DNA of 64,000 nucleotides from Actibacterium atlanticum (GCF_000671395.1 NZ_AQQY01000001.1:248001-312000), one strand, 5' to 3'; counted from the first letter of the stretch, positions 44,518-54,734 are shown. Numbers and translations: made by a program. The notes: generated by a model from the sequence alone, not told the origin.

Positions 44518-47376
44518 ATGGCCGAGCTGAAACAGATCGAAGTACGCGGTGCGCGTGAGCATAACCTAAAGGGCATCGACGTGGATATTCCGCGCGATGA
44601 ACTGGTGGTGATCACGGGGCTGTCGGGCTCGGGGAAGTCGAGCCTGGCGTTTGATACGATCTATGCCGAAGGGCAGCGGCGCTATGTCGAAAGCCTCAGC
44701 GCCTATGCGCGGCAGTTTTTGGACATGATGGAAAAGCCGGATGTGGATCATATCGCAGGGTTGTCGCCCGCGATTTCGATTGAACAAAAGACCACATCGA
44801 AGAACCCGCGCTCGACCGTCGGCACCGTCACCGAGATTTACGACTATCTGCGGCTGTTGTTTGCCCGTGTCGGCACGCCTTACAGCCCTGCCACCGGCGA
44901 GCCGATCGAAGCCCAGCAGGTGCAGGATATGGTTGATCGCATCATGACGATGGAGGAGGGGACCCGCGCCTATTTGCTGGCCCCCATCGTGCGCGACCGC
45001 AAAGGTGAATACCGCAAGGAAATGCTGGAACTGCGTAAGCAGGGCTTTCAGCGGGTCAAGGTCGATGGTGAATTCCACGATCTGGATACCCCGCCCGAGT
45101 TGGACAAGAAATTTCGCCATGACATTGACGTCGTGGTCGACCGGATCGTCGTGCGCGAGGGTTTGGAAACCCGTCTGGCCGACAGCCTGCGCACAGCGCT
45201 GGATCTGGCAGATGGCATTGCCATTTTGGAAACAGCACCCAAAGAGGGCGACCCGGAACGCACCACGTTTTCCGAGAATTTTGCCTGCCCTGTCAGTGGC
45301 TTCACCATCCCCGAGATCGAACCGCGCCTGTTTTCCTTCAACGCGCCTTTTGGCGCCTGCCCCGAATGTGACGGGCTGGGCAAAGAGCTGTTCTTTGACG
45401 AACGGCTGGTTGTACCTGACCCGCAGTTGCAGATTGCCGATGGCGCTTTGGCGCCGTGGCGCAAGGGCAAGTCGCCCTATTTCCTGCAAACCATCGAGGC
45501 GCTCGCCAAGCACTACGAGTTTGACAAAACCACCCCGTGGCGCGATCTGGCACCGCATGTGAAGCAGGTGTTTCTTTATGGCTCGGGCGACGAGGAAATC
45601 CGGTTCCGCTATGACGAAGGCGGGCGCGTATACGAGGTCACCCGCGTGTTCGAAGGCGTGATCCCGAACATGGAACGCCGCTACCGCGAGACAGACAGCA
45701 ACTGGATACGCGAAGAGTTCGAACGCTATCAGAATAATCGCCCTTGCGGCGCCTGTGATGGCTATCGTCTGCGCGACGAAGCGCTGGCCGTAAAAATAGC
45801 CGGGCTGCATGTGGGTCAGGTGGTGCAGATGTCGATCCGCGAGGCCTATGCGTGGTGTGAAACCGTGCCCGCCAGCCTGACCGCGCAGAAGAACGAAATC
45901 GCCCGTGCCATCCTGAAAGAAATCCGCGAGCGGCTGGGATTTCTGAACAACGTCGGGCTGGAATACCTGTCTCTGTCGCGCTCATCCGGTACGTTGTCGG
46001 GCGGAGAAAGCCAGCGCATCCGGCTGGCCAGCCAGATCGGCTCGGGCCTGACGGGGGTTTTGTATGTGCTGGACGAGCCGTCGATTGGCCTGCATCAACG
46101 CGACAATGGCCGCTTGCTGACCACGCTGAAAAACCTGCGCGATCAGGGCAATACCGTGATCGTCGTGGAACACGACGAAGAAGCGATCCGCGAGGCCGAT
46201 TACGTCTTTGATATTGGCCCGGGTGCGGGTGTGCATGGCGGTCAGGTCGTGTCGCACGGCACGCCTCAGGTGGTCGCATCAGACGCCGCCTCGCTGACCG
46301 GGCAGTACCTGTCGGGTAAACGCGAGATCACGGTGCCCAAGACCCGCCGCAAGGGCAATGGCAAGAAGATCCGGGTCAAGAAAGCGTCGGGCAATAACCT
46401 GCAAAACATTACGGTCGATTTCCCGCTGGGCAAGTTTGTGTGCGTCACCGGCGTGTCGGGCGGCGGCAAGTCGACCCTGACAATTGAAACACTGTTCAAA
46501 ACGGCCTCTATGCGGCTCAATGGGGCGCGTCAGACCCCAGCGCCTTGTGAGGGGATCGAGGGCCTGGAGCATCTGGATAAGGTGATCGACATCGACCAGC
46601 GCCCGATTGGGCGCACGCCGCGCTCTAACCCTGCGACCTATACTGGTGCTTTCACCCCGATCCGCGACTGGTTTGCCGGTCTGCCCGAGGCCAAGACGCG
46701 CGGCTATAAGCCGGGGCGTTTCAGCTTTAATGTCAAAGGTGGCCGGTGCGAGGCCTGTCAGGGTGACGGCGTCATCAAGATCGAAATGCATTTCCTGCCA
46801 GACGTTTACGTGACCTGCGAGACCTGCAACGGCGCGCGCTATAACCGCGAAACGTTGGAAGTGAAGTTCAAAGGCAAGTCCATCGCCGATGTGCTGGACA
46901 TGACGGTGGAGGACGCCAAAGAGTTCTTTAAAGCTGTGCCGAGTATCCGTGACAAGATGGAGGCGCTTTCCCGCGTGGGTCTTGATTATATCAAGGTCGG
47001 CCAGCAGGCGACGACCCTGTCGGGTGGCGAAGCACAGCGGGTGAAACTGTCAAAAGAACTGTCCAAACGCGCGACGGGCCGGACGCTGTATATTCTGGAC
47101 GAACCCACCACCGGGCTGCATTTCGAAGACGTCAAAAAGCTGCTCGAAGTGCTGCATGAACTGGTCGATCAGGGTAATACGGTGGTGGTGATCGAACACA
47201 ATCTGGACGTGGTTAAAACGGCGGACCATATCATCGACATCGGCCCCGAGGGCGGCGATGGCGGTGGCAAGGTGGTGGCCAAGGGTACGCCAGAAAAGGT
47301 GGCGACGGTTCCGGAAAGCCATACCGGACGCTATCTGGCCGATATGCTGGGTATCGCCCGCAAAGCAGCGGAGTAG
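44518..47376 (+). CDS. uvrA: Excinuclease ABC subunit A
   Basis: The damage-sensing ATPase of nucleotide excision repair, acting with UvrB. The 952-residue protein has two ABC ATPase units: Walker [11 protein letters not shown] near residue 35 and [10 protein letters not shown] in the second half; signatures [12 protein letters not shown] and [15 protein letters not shown]; zinc-finger Cys pairs (CPECDG, CGACDG, CEACQG with CETCNG). Preceded by a SOS box, so probably LexA-regulated. Length is normal. Confidence 0.98.
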   Translation: MAELKQIEVRGAREHNLKGIDVDIPRDELVVITGLSGSGKSSLAFDTIYAEGQRRYVESLSAYARQFLDMMEKPDVDHIAGLSPAISIEQKTTSKNPRSTVGTVTEIYDYLRLLFARVGTPYSPATGEPIEAQQVQDMVDRIMTMEEGTRAYLLAPIVRDRKGEYRKEMLELRKQGFQRVKVDGEFHDLDTPPELDKKFRHDIDVVVDRIVVREGLETRLADSLRTALDLADGIAILETAPKEGDPERTTFSENFACPVSGFTIPEIEPRLFSFNAPFGACPECDGLGKELFFDERLVVPDPQLQIADGALAPWRKGKSPYFLQTIEALAKHYEFDKTTPWRDLAPHVKQVFLYGSGDEEIRFRYDEGGRVYEVTRVFEGVIPNMERRYRETDSNWIREEFERYQNNRPCGACDGYRLRDEALAVKIAGLHVGQVVQMSIREAYAWCETVPASLTAQKNEIARAILKEIRERLGFLNNVGLEYLSLSRSSGTLSGGESQRIRLASQIGSGLTGVLYVLDEPSIGLHQRDNGRLLTTLKNLRDQGNTVIVVEHDEEAIREADYVFDIGPGAGVHGGQVVSHGTPQVVASDAASLTGQYLSGKREITVPKTRRKGNGKKIRVKKASGNNLQNITVDFPLGKFVCVTGVSGGGKSTLTIETLFKTASMRLNGARQTPAPCEGIEGLEHLDKVIDIDQRPIGRTPRSNPATYTGAFTPIRDWFAGLPEAKTRGYKPGRFSFNVKGGRCEACQGDGVIKIEMHFLPDVYVTCETCNGARYNRETLEVKFKGKSIADVLDMTVEDAKEFFKAVPSIRDKMEALSRVGLDYIKVGQQATTLSGGEAQRVKLSKELSKRATGRTLYILDEPTTGLHFEDVKKLLEVLHELVDQGNTVVVIEHNLDVVKTADHIIDIGPEGGDGGGKVVAKGTPEKVATVPESHTGRYLADMLGIARKAAE

Positions 47377-47395
47377 GGCCGGGTTCACCGGCCCT
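47375..47395. terminator. Hairpin after uvrA
   Basis: AGGGCCGG and CCGGCCCT flank a short loop, overlapping the uvrA stop. It lacks a T-run, so it is a weak terminator candidate between two convergent genes. Confidence 0.45.
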
Positions 47396-47399
47396 CCGG

Positions 47400-47603
47400 T
47401 TACTCCTGCTTGAGTTTGCAGGTGCTGATCCCAAAGATCGTGTAAAGCGCGCAGCTGGACATCAGGCCAGTGACAAGCGGCACGATACCGATCAGATAGA
47501 GCCAGCTATAGCTGCCGCTGGTCATGAAGAACCCTGCAATCAGGGCAAGGCCCACGATGATGCGCAGGGCGCGGTCGGTGCTGCCGACATTCTTTTTGAA
47601 CAT
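47400..47603 (-). CDS. DUF2892 (YgaP-like) small membrane protein
   Basis: A 67-residue protein with two hydrophobic segments (ALRIIVGLALIAGFF and YLIGIVPLVTGLMSSCALY), typical of DUF2892, often fused or adjacent to rhodaneses. It keeps the C-terminal pattern SCALYTIFGISTC. ATG 47603 has an AAGGAG site and is preferred over an in-frame ATG at 47621. A perfect palindrome at 47677-47691 lies 74 bp upstream, suggesting control by the neighbouring Crp/Fnr regulator. Confidence 0.88.
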   Translation of the reverse strand: MFKKNVGSTDRALRIIVGLALIAGFFMTSGSYSWLYLIGIVPLVTGLMSSCALYTIFGISTCKLKQE

Positions 47604-47676
47604 GAGAATCTCCTTATTCAAACGCCTCCGGGTTGGGGCGTATGGGCCGAGTCTAGGGCTTTGGAGGTACAGTGTC

Positions 47677-47691
47677 GGTGACTAGGTCACC
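47677..47691. promoter_or_regulatory. Perfect palindromic operator GGTGAC-TAG-GTCACC
   Basis: Two 6-bp arms with a 3-nt spacer, between the Crp/Fnr gene stop and the DUF2892 gene. It contains GTGA-N5-TCAC, close to a CRP half-site pair but one base shorter. It is the likely binding site of the regulator encoded at 47703-48356. Confidence 0.6.
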
Positions 47692-47702
47692 AAACACGGG
47701 AT

Positions 47703-48356
47703 TTAGTGATCAGACGCGCCGATTTGTGCCAATCGGTCCGGGTTCAACAGGGTAATGCAGCCGCGATCCAGCTGTACCAGCCCGCGTTTGGCCATTTGAT
47801 CCAACCGGCGCGAGACCACCTCGCGCGCACTGCCGATCTGCACCGCCAGTTCGGCATGTGTCATATGTAATTGCCCGCCCTTGGCGCCTTTCAAAAGGGC
47901 TGCGGCCAAGCGGCTTTCAACCTTTTGGAAGGCGACCCTTTCCAGCAACGTCATCATGCCTTGCATGCGTTCAGCAAAGGCTTCGAAAACGAAATGGCGA
48001 AACGGTTGGGAGGCATTCATCAGTGTCAGGAAGGTGTCGCGCGGGATCAGGACCAGCTGACAGTCGGTGGCGGTGAGCGCCTCGCCGCTGTATTCGGTGC
48101 CGCCCAGCAGGCCCAGTGTCGACTGCACACAGCTTTCGCCCGGCTCGACCGCATAAAGCAGAATGTCGCGTCCGGTTGAGCCGGTCAGAAACACCTCGAC
48201 CCGGCCCTGTAAGACCACCACAAAACCGCGCGCAGCCTCGCCCGGGCAAAACAGCGTCTGACCTTTGGGCACGGTTGCGACAGGCAGTGCCTCAAGGCTG
48301 GCGCGGCTTTGCGCGTCCAGATCTTCCAGTCCCGGCGCTGTTGTGACCCAGCTCAA
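47703..48356 (-). CDS. Crp/Fnr family transcriptional regulator
   Basis: A 217-residue regulator: cyclic-nucleotide-binding-like beta barrel (about 20-120; GEAARGFVVVLQGRVEVFLTGSTGRDILLYAVEPGESCV), dimer helix, and a winged HTH with recognition helix SAREVVSRRLDQM (E and SR as in FNR-type helices). No N-terminal Fe-S Cys cluster is present, only single Cys residues (CPGEAARG, ESCVQS). The start overlaps the mmsB stop by 4 nt, so it is coupled to the valine operon. It probably acts on the palindrome just downstream. Confidence 0.92.
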   Translation of the reverse strand: MSWVTTAPGLEDLDAQSRASLEALPVATVPKGQTLFCPGEAARGFVVVLQGRVEVFLTGSTGRDILLYAVEPGESCVQSTLGLLGGTEYSGEALTATDCQLVLIPRDTFLTLMNASQPFRHFVFEAFAERMQGMMTLLERVAFQKVESRLAAALLKGAKGGQLHMTHAELAVQIGSAREVVSRRLDQMAKRGLVQLDRGCITLLNPDRLAQIGASDH

Positions 48357-49225
48357 TCGCGCCCTCGTTTTTCAAACCGGGGCAGCATGGCGCTGAAATC
48401 CATGCCTTGGCCGTTTTCGGCCTCGACAAAGGTTTCATAGAGCTGCGATGCGAGTTGCCCCATGGGCGTGTCGGCATCCGCACTGCCCGCAGCTTGCTGC
48501 GACAAGCGCAGGTCTTTCAGCATCAGTTCGGCGGCGAAACCGGGCTGATAGCCATTGTCGGCGGGCGACTCTGGGCCGACACCGGGGGCGGGGCAATAGG
48601 CGTTCATGCTCCAGCTATACCCCGAAGAGGTCGACACCACATCAAACATTTTGCCGCGGTCCAGTCCCAGCTTGTCAGCCAGTGCAAAGGCTTCGCATGT
48701 GGCGATCATGGTAACGCCAAGGATCATGTTGTTGCAGATCTTGGCGGCCTGACCCGCGCCCGCGTCGCCGCAATGGACCGATTTTTGGCCCATGATGTCA
48801 AAGAGCGGTTTGATGGTCGCAAAAGCGTCAGCGCCGCCACCAACCATAAACGTCAGCGTGCCCCCCGAAGCGCCGCCAACCCCGCCGGACACGGGCGCAT
48901 CCAGCGCGCCCAATCCGGCCAGAGCGGCCTGATCGGCCACCGCGCGGGCGCTGTCGACATCGACGGTTGAACAGTCACACAACACCGCGTTTGCCTGCAT
49001 GGCCGGGATCACTTCGGCGGCGACCGATCGCAAGATCGCGCCGTTGGGCAGCATGGTGATGACCACGTCGACCCCAGAAGCGGCCGACGCAGCACTATCG
49101 GCTTTCGTCACACCAGTGGGCATCGGTGCCGTCAGATCGAATCCGGAGACATCATGACCCGCCGCCGCAAGATTGGCGGCCATCGGTCCGCCCATGTTGC
49201 CCAAGCCGATAAAACCGATCTTCAT
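48353..49225 (-). CDS. mmsB: 3-hydroxyisobutyrate dehydrogenase
   Basis: Oxidises 3-hydroxyisobutyrate to methylmalonate semialdehyde with NAD+ in valine degradation (EC 1.1.1.31). A 290-residue beta-hydroxyacid dehydrogenase: IGFIGLGNMGGPMAANLAAAGH (NAD site and family signature), DAPVSGGVGGASGGTLTFMVGG (substrate-binding), and GAGQAAKICNNMILG with the catalytic Lys. Overlaps by 4 nt both the upstream hydrolase gene and the downstream regulator gene. Confidence 0.95.
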   Translation of the reverse strand: MKIGFIGLGNMGGPMAANLAAAGHDVSGFDLTAPMPTGVTKADSAASAASGVDVVITMLPNGAILRSVAAEVIPAMQANAVLCDCSTVDVDSARAVADQAALAGLGALDAPVSGGVGGASGGTLTFMVGGGADAFATIKPLFDIMGQKSVHCGDAGAGQAAKICNNMILGVTMIATCEAFALADKLGLDRGKMFDVVSTSSGYSWSMNAYCPAPGVGPESPADNGYQPGFAAELMLKDLRLSQQAAGSADADTPMGQLASQLYETFVEAENGQGMDFSAMLPRFEKRGRD

Positions 49226-50271
49226 GCTGCTTCCTCCGTCAAATTCAGTTCATCTTTGCCCAAAGGCAGCATTAGCCGGGTCACATCTGCGCCCGAGACC
49301 GCCTCCAGCCCGCTATGTCGCCAGTTCGGCGCGTTGTCCTTGTCGATGATCTTGGCCCGGATGCCCTCGAGCAAATCGGACTGTTCCGCCGCGCGGTAGG
49401 TAAAGCGGTATTCCTCGGCCAGAGCGGCCTGAATAGAGCCTTTGCCGCGTTGCCGGTGGACCAGTTCCACTGCGCAGGCCATGGCCAGCGGGCTGTTACG
49501 GGACAGGGATTTCAGCGTTTTTGCTGCAAATTCAGAGTCTTCTGCCTGAAGCGAGCGCGCAATGTCACCCAAAGTTTGCCCGGCGAAATGGGCGTCGATT
49601 TGCGGCTGTAGAGCCTGCAACGTGCCGTCGGGTGGGGTGGTCGCGGCACGTTCCACGGCGGTTGCGTCGCCATTAGATACAAGATCATCAATCAATGCGG
49701 GCCATGCGTCTTGCGGGATGAACTGATCCGCGAACCCGGCATAGATCGCATCCGCAGGCCCCATGCGCGCAGCGGTGGTGCCCAGATATTCGCCCAGCCG
49801 CCCCGGTGCCAAGGCAAGGATCAGCGAACCACCCACATCGGGGACCAACCCTATCCCCACCTCGGGCATGGCGATCTGGCTGGTTTCGCCCACCACCCGG
49901 TGCGAGCCATGGCAGCCCAATCCGACACCGCCGCCCATGGTAAAGCCCTGCATCAGGCTGATCACGGGCTTGGGGTAGGTGAAAATCTTGGCGTTCATCC
50001 GGTATTCGTCGGCCCAAAATTTCCGCCCGTATTCAAAGTCTTGCGCCATGCCGGTTTCATAGATCACACCAATGTCGCCGCCGGCGCAGAAGGCACGCTC
50101 ACCCTCGGCATCCATCAGCACCACGGCGACGTCAGGATCGGTGCGCCAGCTGTCCAGCGCGGCTTCGACGTCCAAACACATCTCATAGCTGAGCGCGTTC
50201 AGCGCCTTGGTGCGGGTCAGGGTGATGCGCCCGGCGCGGCCCTCTTTGCGGATATGAATGTCGTCGCTCAT
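49222..50271 (-). CDS. 3-hydroxyisobutyryl-CoA hydrolase (enoyl-CoA hydratase family)
   Basis: A 349-residue crotonase-fold protein. FCAGGDIGVIYETG and MGGGVGLGCHGSHRV form the oxyanion hole; MPEVGIGLVPDVGGS carries the Glu and Asp typical of 3-hydroxyisobutyryl-CoA hydrolases (EC 3.1.2.4) rather than true hydratases. The length (about 350 versus about 260) and place between the acyl-CoA dehydrogenase and mmsB genes support that role in valine breakdown. It overlaps mmsB by 4 nt and the dehydrogenase by 1 nt (TGATG). Confidence 0.92.
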   Translation of the reverse strand: MSDDIHIRKEGRAGRITLTRTKALNALSYEMCLDVEAALDSWRTDPDVAVVLMDAEGERAFCAGGDIGVIYETGMAQDFEYGRKFWADEYRMNAKIFTYPKPVISLMQGFTMGGGVGLGCHGSHRVVGETSQIAMPEVGIGLVPDVGGSLILALAPGRLGEYLGTTAARMGPADAIYAGFADQFIPQDAWPALIDDLVSNGDATAVERAATTPPDGTLQALQPQIDAHFAGQTLGDIARSLQAEDSEFAAKTLKSLSRNSPLAMACAVELVHRQRGKGSIQAALAEEYRFTYRAAEQSDLLEGIRAKIIDKDNAPNWRHSGLEAVSGADVTRLMLPLGKDELNLTEEAA

Positions 50272-51416
50272 CAGCCTCGGTCTTTCAGCAATTGGCGCGC
50301 CACGATCAGGCGCATGATTTCGTTGGTGCCTTCAAGGATTTGATGCACGCGCAGATCACGCACGATCTTTTCGATCCCGTAATCGGCCAGATAGCCATAA
50401 CCGCCGTGCAGTTGCAGACAGCCATTGGCCACGTCAAAGGCGGCATCGGTGACCATCAGTTTGGCCATGGCGCAGAACTTGGTGGCATCGTGCGCGCCGC
50501 TGTCCAGTTTCCACGCGGCCTGACGCAGAAAGGTCCGGGCGGCTTGCAGGCGGGTTTCATACTCGGCCAGTCGGAATTGCAGCGCTTGGAACTGGTCAAT
50601 GCTGCGGCCAAAGGCCTGCCGTTCACCCATGTAGGTCAGCGTGGCGTTCAAAGCAGCCTGCGCCCCACCAAGGGCCGAGGCAGAGATGTTCAATCGGCCG
50701 CCGTCCAACCCCGCCATGGCGTAGACAAAGCCCTGACCTTCGTCGCCCAGCAATGCATCATGGGGCAGGGGGCATGCGTCAAACTGAACCTGACAGGTCG
50801 GCTGCGCTTTCCAGCCCATTTTATGTTCCTGCGCGCCAAAGCTCAGGCCGTCGGTGCCATCTTCGACGATCAGCGCCGATATCCCGCTGGCACCGTCCGC
50901 GCCCGTGCGGCACATCACGATATAGGCATCAGAATAAGACCCACCCGAAATGAACGCCTTGGTGCCTGTCAGGGTATAGCCAGCGTCGGTTTTCACTGCC
51001 TTGCTGCGCAACGCTGCAGCGTCCGAGCCCGCGCCGGGTTCGGTCAGGCAGTAAGAGAACACCTTGTCCATCGTACACAGCTGCGGCAGGTATGTGGATT
51101 TCAGATCGTCAGAGCCAAACTTGTCGATCATGCCACCGCACATGTTGTGGATCGACAGAAACGCGCTGACCGAGGGGCAGGACATTGCCAAAGCTTCGAA
51201 CACAAGGGTGGCGTCCAGCCGAGATAGGCCCGAACCTCCGTATTCTTCCGAAACATAGACTCCGCCCAGACCCAGCTGCGCGGCCTGGCCCCATAGGTCG
51301 CGCGGAATAGTGCCCTCTGCCTCCCAAGCCTGAGCATGCGGGGCGATAGCCTCGGCACCAAAGGCCTGTGCCATGTCAAAAATTGCGGTCTGTTCCTCGC
51401 TCAGCGCGAAATCCAT
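50271..51416 (-). CDS. Acyl-CoA dehydrogenase, probable isobutyryl-CoA dehydrogenase
   Basis: A 381-residue FAD enzyme from ATG 51416 (GGGAGG site): MDFALSEEQTAIFDMAQAFG, CLTEPGAGSDAAALRSKA, YTLTGTKAFISGGSYSDAY, and the catalytic Glu in DYGIEKIVRDLRVHQILEGTNEIMR. Context with 3-hydroxyisobutyryl-CoA hydrolase, mmsB and mmsA points to isobutyryl-CoA as substrate. First gene of a tightly packed block of four (to the regulator). TTGCGCAA (51503-51510) and TTGCAA (51456-51461) occur upstream. Confidence 0.93.
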   Translation of the reverse strand: MDFALSEEQTAIFDMAQAFGAEAIAPHAQAWEAEGTIPRDLWGQAAQLGLGGVYVSEEYGGSGLSRLDATLVFEALAMSCPSVSAFLSIHNMCGGMIDKFGSDDLKSTYLPQLCTMDKVFSYCLTEPGAGSDAAALRSKAVKTDAGYTLTGTKAFISGGSYSDAYIVMCRTGADGASGISALIVEDGTDGLSFGAQEHKMGWKAQPTCQVQFDACPLPHDALLGDEGQGFVYAMAGLDGGRLNISASALGGAQAALNATLTYMGERQAFGRSIDQFQALQFRLAEYETRLQAARTFLRQAAWKLDSGAHDATKFCAMAKLMVTDAAFDVANGCLQLHGGYGYLADYGIEKIVRDLRVHQILEGTNEIMRLIVARQLLKDRG

Positions 51417-51520
51417 GCTGGCCCTCCCTTTGCCTGCATATATTCGGATGAAGGATTGCAACTGCGCGCGGTAAGGGCAAGGCGATGCTGTGCTAAATCG
51501 TTTTGCGCAATTGCAGGGTG

Positions 51521-52651
51521 TTAAAGGTCTTCGGCGAACTCGTCGATCAAAAGGCGCACAACGGCACGCAGCGCGTCTTTGTGCTCTGCACCGTTTTGCA
51601 AGGCCTGTTCGAAAACGGTACGTTGGCGGTCTGCGCTGGTGCCATCTTCGATGATACGTATGGCGCGATGCAATTCGTCTTGGCATTTCAAGGCTTTGGC
51701 ATCTTGCGCGACCAGTTCGAACAGCTCGTCCAGCAATTGCTTCATCGGCTTGATCTGACCCTCACCCAGATCAATCAGGCCCTCGGAAATGCCATATCGT
51801 TGCGCGCGCCAGCGGTTTTCGGCGATCAGGAACGGGTCATACAGGCGCCATTGTTGATTGCGTTGCGCCAGACGGTGCAGCATCCGGGTGATGCACTGGG
51901 TCAGTGCCGCCAGCGCAAGCGCGTCTTCCAGACGCGGGCTGACATCGCAAATCCGCGATTCAATCGTTGGAAACCGCGCAGAAGGGCGCAGGTCCCACCA
52001 GATTTTCGAACTGTCCTCGATCAGTTCCAGATCAATCAGGGTTTGAACCATGTTCTGATAGTGATCCCAACTGGCCGGGCGCGGTGGCAGGCCGGTGCGG
52101 GGCAGGTTGTCAAACACCGTTAGGCGATAGGAGTTCAGTCCTGTATCAATCCCGCCCCAAAACGGCGAAGAGGTAGACAGGGCCAACAGATGCGGCAGGA
52201 AATAAGTCAGCTGCTTCATCAGGTCGATGCGGGCGGATTTATCCTCGATCCCGATGTGCACATGCATGCCGCAGATCAGCATACGTCTTGCCACGCCGGC
52301 CAAGGCTTTGGACAGCTCGTTATAGCGCTGCTTGTCGGTGTGGTGCTGTTCTTTCCAGTCGGCGAACGGGTGGCACGAGGCCGCGATGGGCGCCAGCCCA
52401 TAGTCTTTGGCAATGCGTTTGACGGTGCGGCGCAAATGGGCAAGGTCTTCGCGCGCTTCGGAGACTGTCTGGCAGACCTGAGTGCCCACCTCGATCTGGC
52501 ACTGCAGGAATTCGGGGCTGAACTGGCCTTCCAGCTCTTTCTGGCAGCGCTCCATCAGATCAGCAGGCGCCATAGCCAGTGCGCAACTGTCCTGATCGAC
52601 CAGAAGGTACTCTTCTTCGATCCCAATGGTGAAGGCAGGCGTTTGGGCCAA
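51521..52651 (-). CDS. YbdK-family carboxylate-amine ligase
   Basis: A 376-residue GCS2-type ATP-dependent ligase related to glutamate-cysteine ligase. The conserved start [13 protein letters not shown] contains the GIEEEY motif; [34 protein letters not shown] and [18 protein letters not shown] follow. It makes weak gamma-glutamyl or similar bonds; the physiological product is unknown. Start codon TTG at 52651 with GGGGGA seven bases before it. Not evidently part of valine catabolism. Confidence 0.93.
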   Translation of the reverse strand: MAQTPAFTIGIEEEYLLVDQDSCALAMAPADLMERCQKELEGQFSPEFLQCQIEVGTQVCQTVSEAREDLAHLRRTVKRIAKDYGLAPIAASCHPFADWKEQHHTDKQRYNELSKALAGVARRMLICGMHVHIGIEDKSARIDLMKQLTYFLPHLLALSTSSPFWGGIDTGLNSYRLTVFDNLPRTGLPPRPASWDHYQNMVQTLIDLELIEDSSKIWWDLRPSARFPTIESRICDVSPRLEDALALAALTQCITRMLHRLAQRNQQWRLYDPFLIAENRWRAQRYGISEGLIDLGEGQIKPMKQLLDELFELVAQDAKALKCQDELHRAIRIIEDGTSADRQRTVFEQALQNGAEHKDALRAVVRLLIDEFAEDL

Positions 52652-52721
52652 GAACTTATCCCCCGTTTGTCCTGATTTCAGCAGGAAAAGCGCGGTGTTA
52701 CAAGGTGTAGCTGGCTGTGGA

Positions 52722-53141
52722 TCAGGCCATTTGCTCTAGCAGAGCGCTGAAGCTTCGTTCTGATTGGCCAAGCAAAGACAGCGCTTCGGCCTCGTCCTGG
52801 GTCACAACGGTGACCATACCAGCCACATCCTGCCATGACCGTTTGGCCAAATGGGCAACCCTGAGGGCGATATCAGTGGTGGCGTGATAGATCATCAAAG
52901 TTTCTACCGGGCCTTGCGCCAAAACATCGGCCTTTTGCGCCTGCACCTGCATCAGTTTGACGTAGTCTTCGTCATAGCCGGTCAGGTGGGTCAGATCGAC
53001 CAGTTGCTTTTGTCCGGGCTGGCAATCGGGGTGCTGCGCATAGGCGGCAAAGGCCTCGGATGTTTCGTCAATCTGCGCCACGCCGTCGTAACGGACATAG
53101 ACCAATCCTCGGCGCGGGAAGATACGAAAACTCACTGGCAT
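52722..53141 (-). CDS. Hypothetical protein, STAS/SpoIIAA-like
   Basis: A 139-residue soluble protein with alternating strands and helices: [77 protein letters not shown]. The layout resembles SpoIIAA/STAS-like proteins common in Rhodobacterales (a strand G-x-x-x-V-x-Y at the start and a LVDL strand in the middle), but the match is weak and no function follows. Separated from mmsA by a terminator. Confidence 0.75.
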   Translation of the reverse strand: MPVSFRIFPRRGLVYVRYDGVAQIDETSEAFAAYAQHPDCQPGQKQLVDLTHLTGYDEDYVKLMQVQAQKADVLAQGPVETLMIYHATTDIALRVAHLAKRSWQDVAGMVTVVTQDEAEALSLLGQSERSFSALLEQMA

Positions 53142-53157
53142 GGGGCTTTACACCATG

Positions 53158-53189
53158 AAAAAAGGGCGCCTGCAAGATGCGGGCGCCCT
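53158..53189 (-). terminator. Terminator downstream of mmsA
   Basis: AGGGCGCC and GGCGCCCT with an 11-nt loop; on the minus strand six Ts follow. It ends the mmsA transcript 20 bp after the stop. Confidence 0.85.
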
Positions 53190-53208
53190 AAGTGGGGGAG
53201 GTGTGGGA

Positions 53209-54708
53209 TTAGTCCATGGCTTTGAAGTTAAATTCGCCGCCTTCTTTGATGCCCGAGTACCACCGCGAAGTGACGGTTTTGGTCTTGGTGTAGAAACGGA
53301 ACGCATCCGGGCCGTACTGGTTCAGATCGCCAAAGGCCGATTTCTTCCAGCCACCAAAGGTGTGGTAGGACAGAGGAACTGGGATCGGGAAGTTTACACC
53401 GACCATGCCCACGTTAACGCGGTGGCAGAAGTCACGCGCGGTGTCGCCATCGGCGGTATAGATCGCGGTGCCATTGCCATAGTCATTGTCGATGATCAGG
53501 TTCAGCGCATCTTCATAGTTGTCCGTGCGCACCTGTGTCAGAACCGGGCCAAAGATCTCTTGTTTATAGATTTCCATGTCCGGGGAGACGTTGTCGAACA
53601 GGCTTGGGCCACAGAAGAAGCCGTTTTCATAGCCTTGCAGCTCAAACCCGCGACCGTCGATCAGCAGGTCCGCGCCTTGATCGACACCCGACTGGATCAG
53701 GTTTTCGATCCGCGTTTTCGACGCGGCGGTGATCACCGGGCCATAGTCCACGTCAGCACCGGCGGTATAGGGGCCGACTTTCAGTTTTTCGATGCGCGGA
53801 ACCAGCTTATCGATCAAACGGTCAGCGGTTTCGGCGCCCACGGGCACCGCAACCGAAATCGCCATGCAGCGTTCGCCCGCAGCGCCATACCCGGCCCCAA
53901 CCAGCGCATCGGCGGCTTTGTCCATATCTGCGTCGGGCATGATGATCATGTGGTTCTTGGCACCACCGAAACACTGGGCGCGTTTGCCATTGGTGGCGGC
54001 GCGGCCATAGATGTATTGGGCAATCGGGGTAGAGCCGACAAAGCCAACAGCGGCGATGGTGTCGTTATCCAGGATCGCGTCTACGGCTTCTTTGTCGCCA
54101 TTGACGATCTGCAGGACGCCATCAGGCAGGCCGGCCTCTTTCAGCAGTTCCGCCAGGAACATCGCGGTCGAGGGGCAGCGCTCGGATGGTTTCAGGATCA
54201 TCGCATTGCCGCAAACCAGAGCAGGGGCCATTTTCCACAGCGGGATCATGGCCGGGAAGTTGAACGGTGTGATGCCCGCAACAACGCCCAGCGGCTGGCG
54301 CATGGAGTAAAGGTCAATGCCCGGGCCACCATTGTCTGTGTATTCGCCCTTGAGCAAGTGCGGCGCGCCCATGCAAACCTCGACCACTTCCAGACCGCGC
54401 TGCACATCGCCTTTGGCGTCAGGCAAGGTCTTGCCATGTTCGCGGCTGACCAGCTCGGCCAGTTTGTCCATGTTTTCATTGATCAAAGCGCCGAATTTCA
54501 TCATCACCCGTGCGCGTCGCTGAGGGTTCGTGGCACCCCAGCCTTTTTGGGCTTCGGCAGCCGCAGCGATCGCCGCGTCCATTTCATCTTTGGTTGCCAG
54601 CGCGACCTGAGCCTGGATCTCACCGGTGGCCGGGTTGTAGACATCGGTGCTACGGCCCGAAGTGCCCTCAGACGGGGCGCCGTTCAGGAAATGACCAATC
54701 TGCTGCAT
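53209..54708 (-). CDS. mmsA: CoA-acylating methylmalonate-semialdehyde dehydrogenase
   Basis: Converts methylmalonate semialdehyde, CoA and NAD+ to propionyl-CoA (EC 1.2.1.27), the last specific step of valine degradation. The 499-residue ALDH starts at ATG 54708 (GGAGA site), MQQIGHFLNGAPSEGTSG. It shows TPFNFPAMIPLWK, KPSERCPST, VGSTPIAQYIY, and catalytic Cys in GAAGERCMAISVAVPVG. Divergent from a LysR gene with symmetric motifs between. Its own transcript ends at the terminator 53158-53189, separate from the mmsB block. Confidence 0.96.
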   Translation of the reverse strand: MQQIGHFLNGAPSEGTSGRSTDVYNPATGEIQAQVALATKDEMDAAIAAAAEAQKGWGATNPQRRARVMMKFGALINENMDKLAELVSREHGKTLPDAKGDVQRGLEVVEVCMGAPHLLKGEYTDNGGPGIDLYSMRQPLGVVAGITPFNFPAMIPLWKMAPALVCGNAMILKPSERCPSTAMFLAELLKEAGLPDGVLQIVNGDKEAVDAILDNDTIAAVGFVGSTPIAQYIYGRAATNGKRAQCFGGAKNHMIIMPDADMDKAADALVGAGYGAAGERCMAISVAVPVGAETADRLIDKLVPRIEKLKVGPYTAGADVDYGPVITAASKTRIENLIQSGVDQGADLLIDGRGFELQGYENGFFCGPSLFDNVSPDMEIYKQEIFGPVLTQVRTDNYEDALNLIIDNDYGNGTAIYTADGDTARDFCHRVNVGMVGVNFPIPVPLSYHTFGGWKKSAFGDLNQYGPDAFRFYTKTKTVTSRWYSGIKEGGEFNFKAMD

Positions 54709-54734
54709 GTTATTTCTCCATAACTTGAGTTGGC

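Noticed and set aside
53140-54723. A 527-codon open frame on the plus strand opposite mmsA
   Set aside because: It is the antisense shadow of a complete, conserved gene with all ALDH motifs; its translation is compositionally odd and has no recognisable domain. Similar long shadows opposite tkt (58482-60101), hemA (18356-19567) and the 4013-5176 gene were dropped for the same reason.
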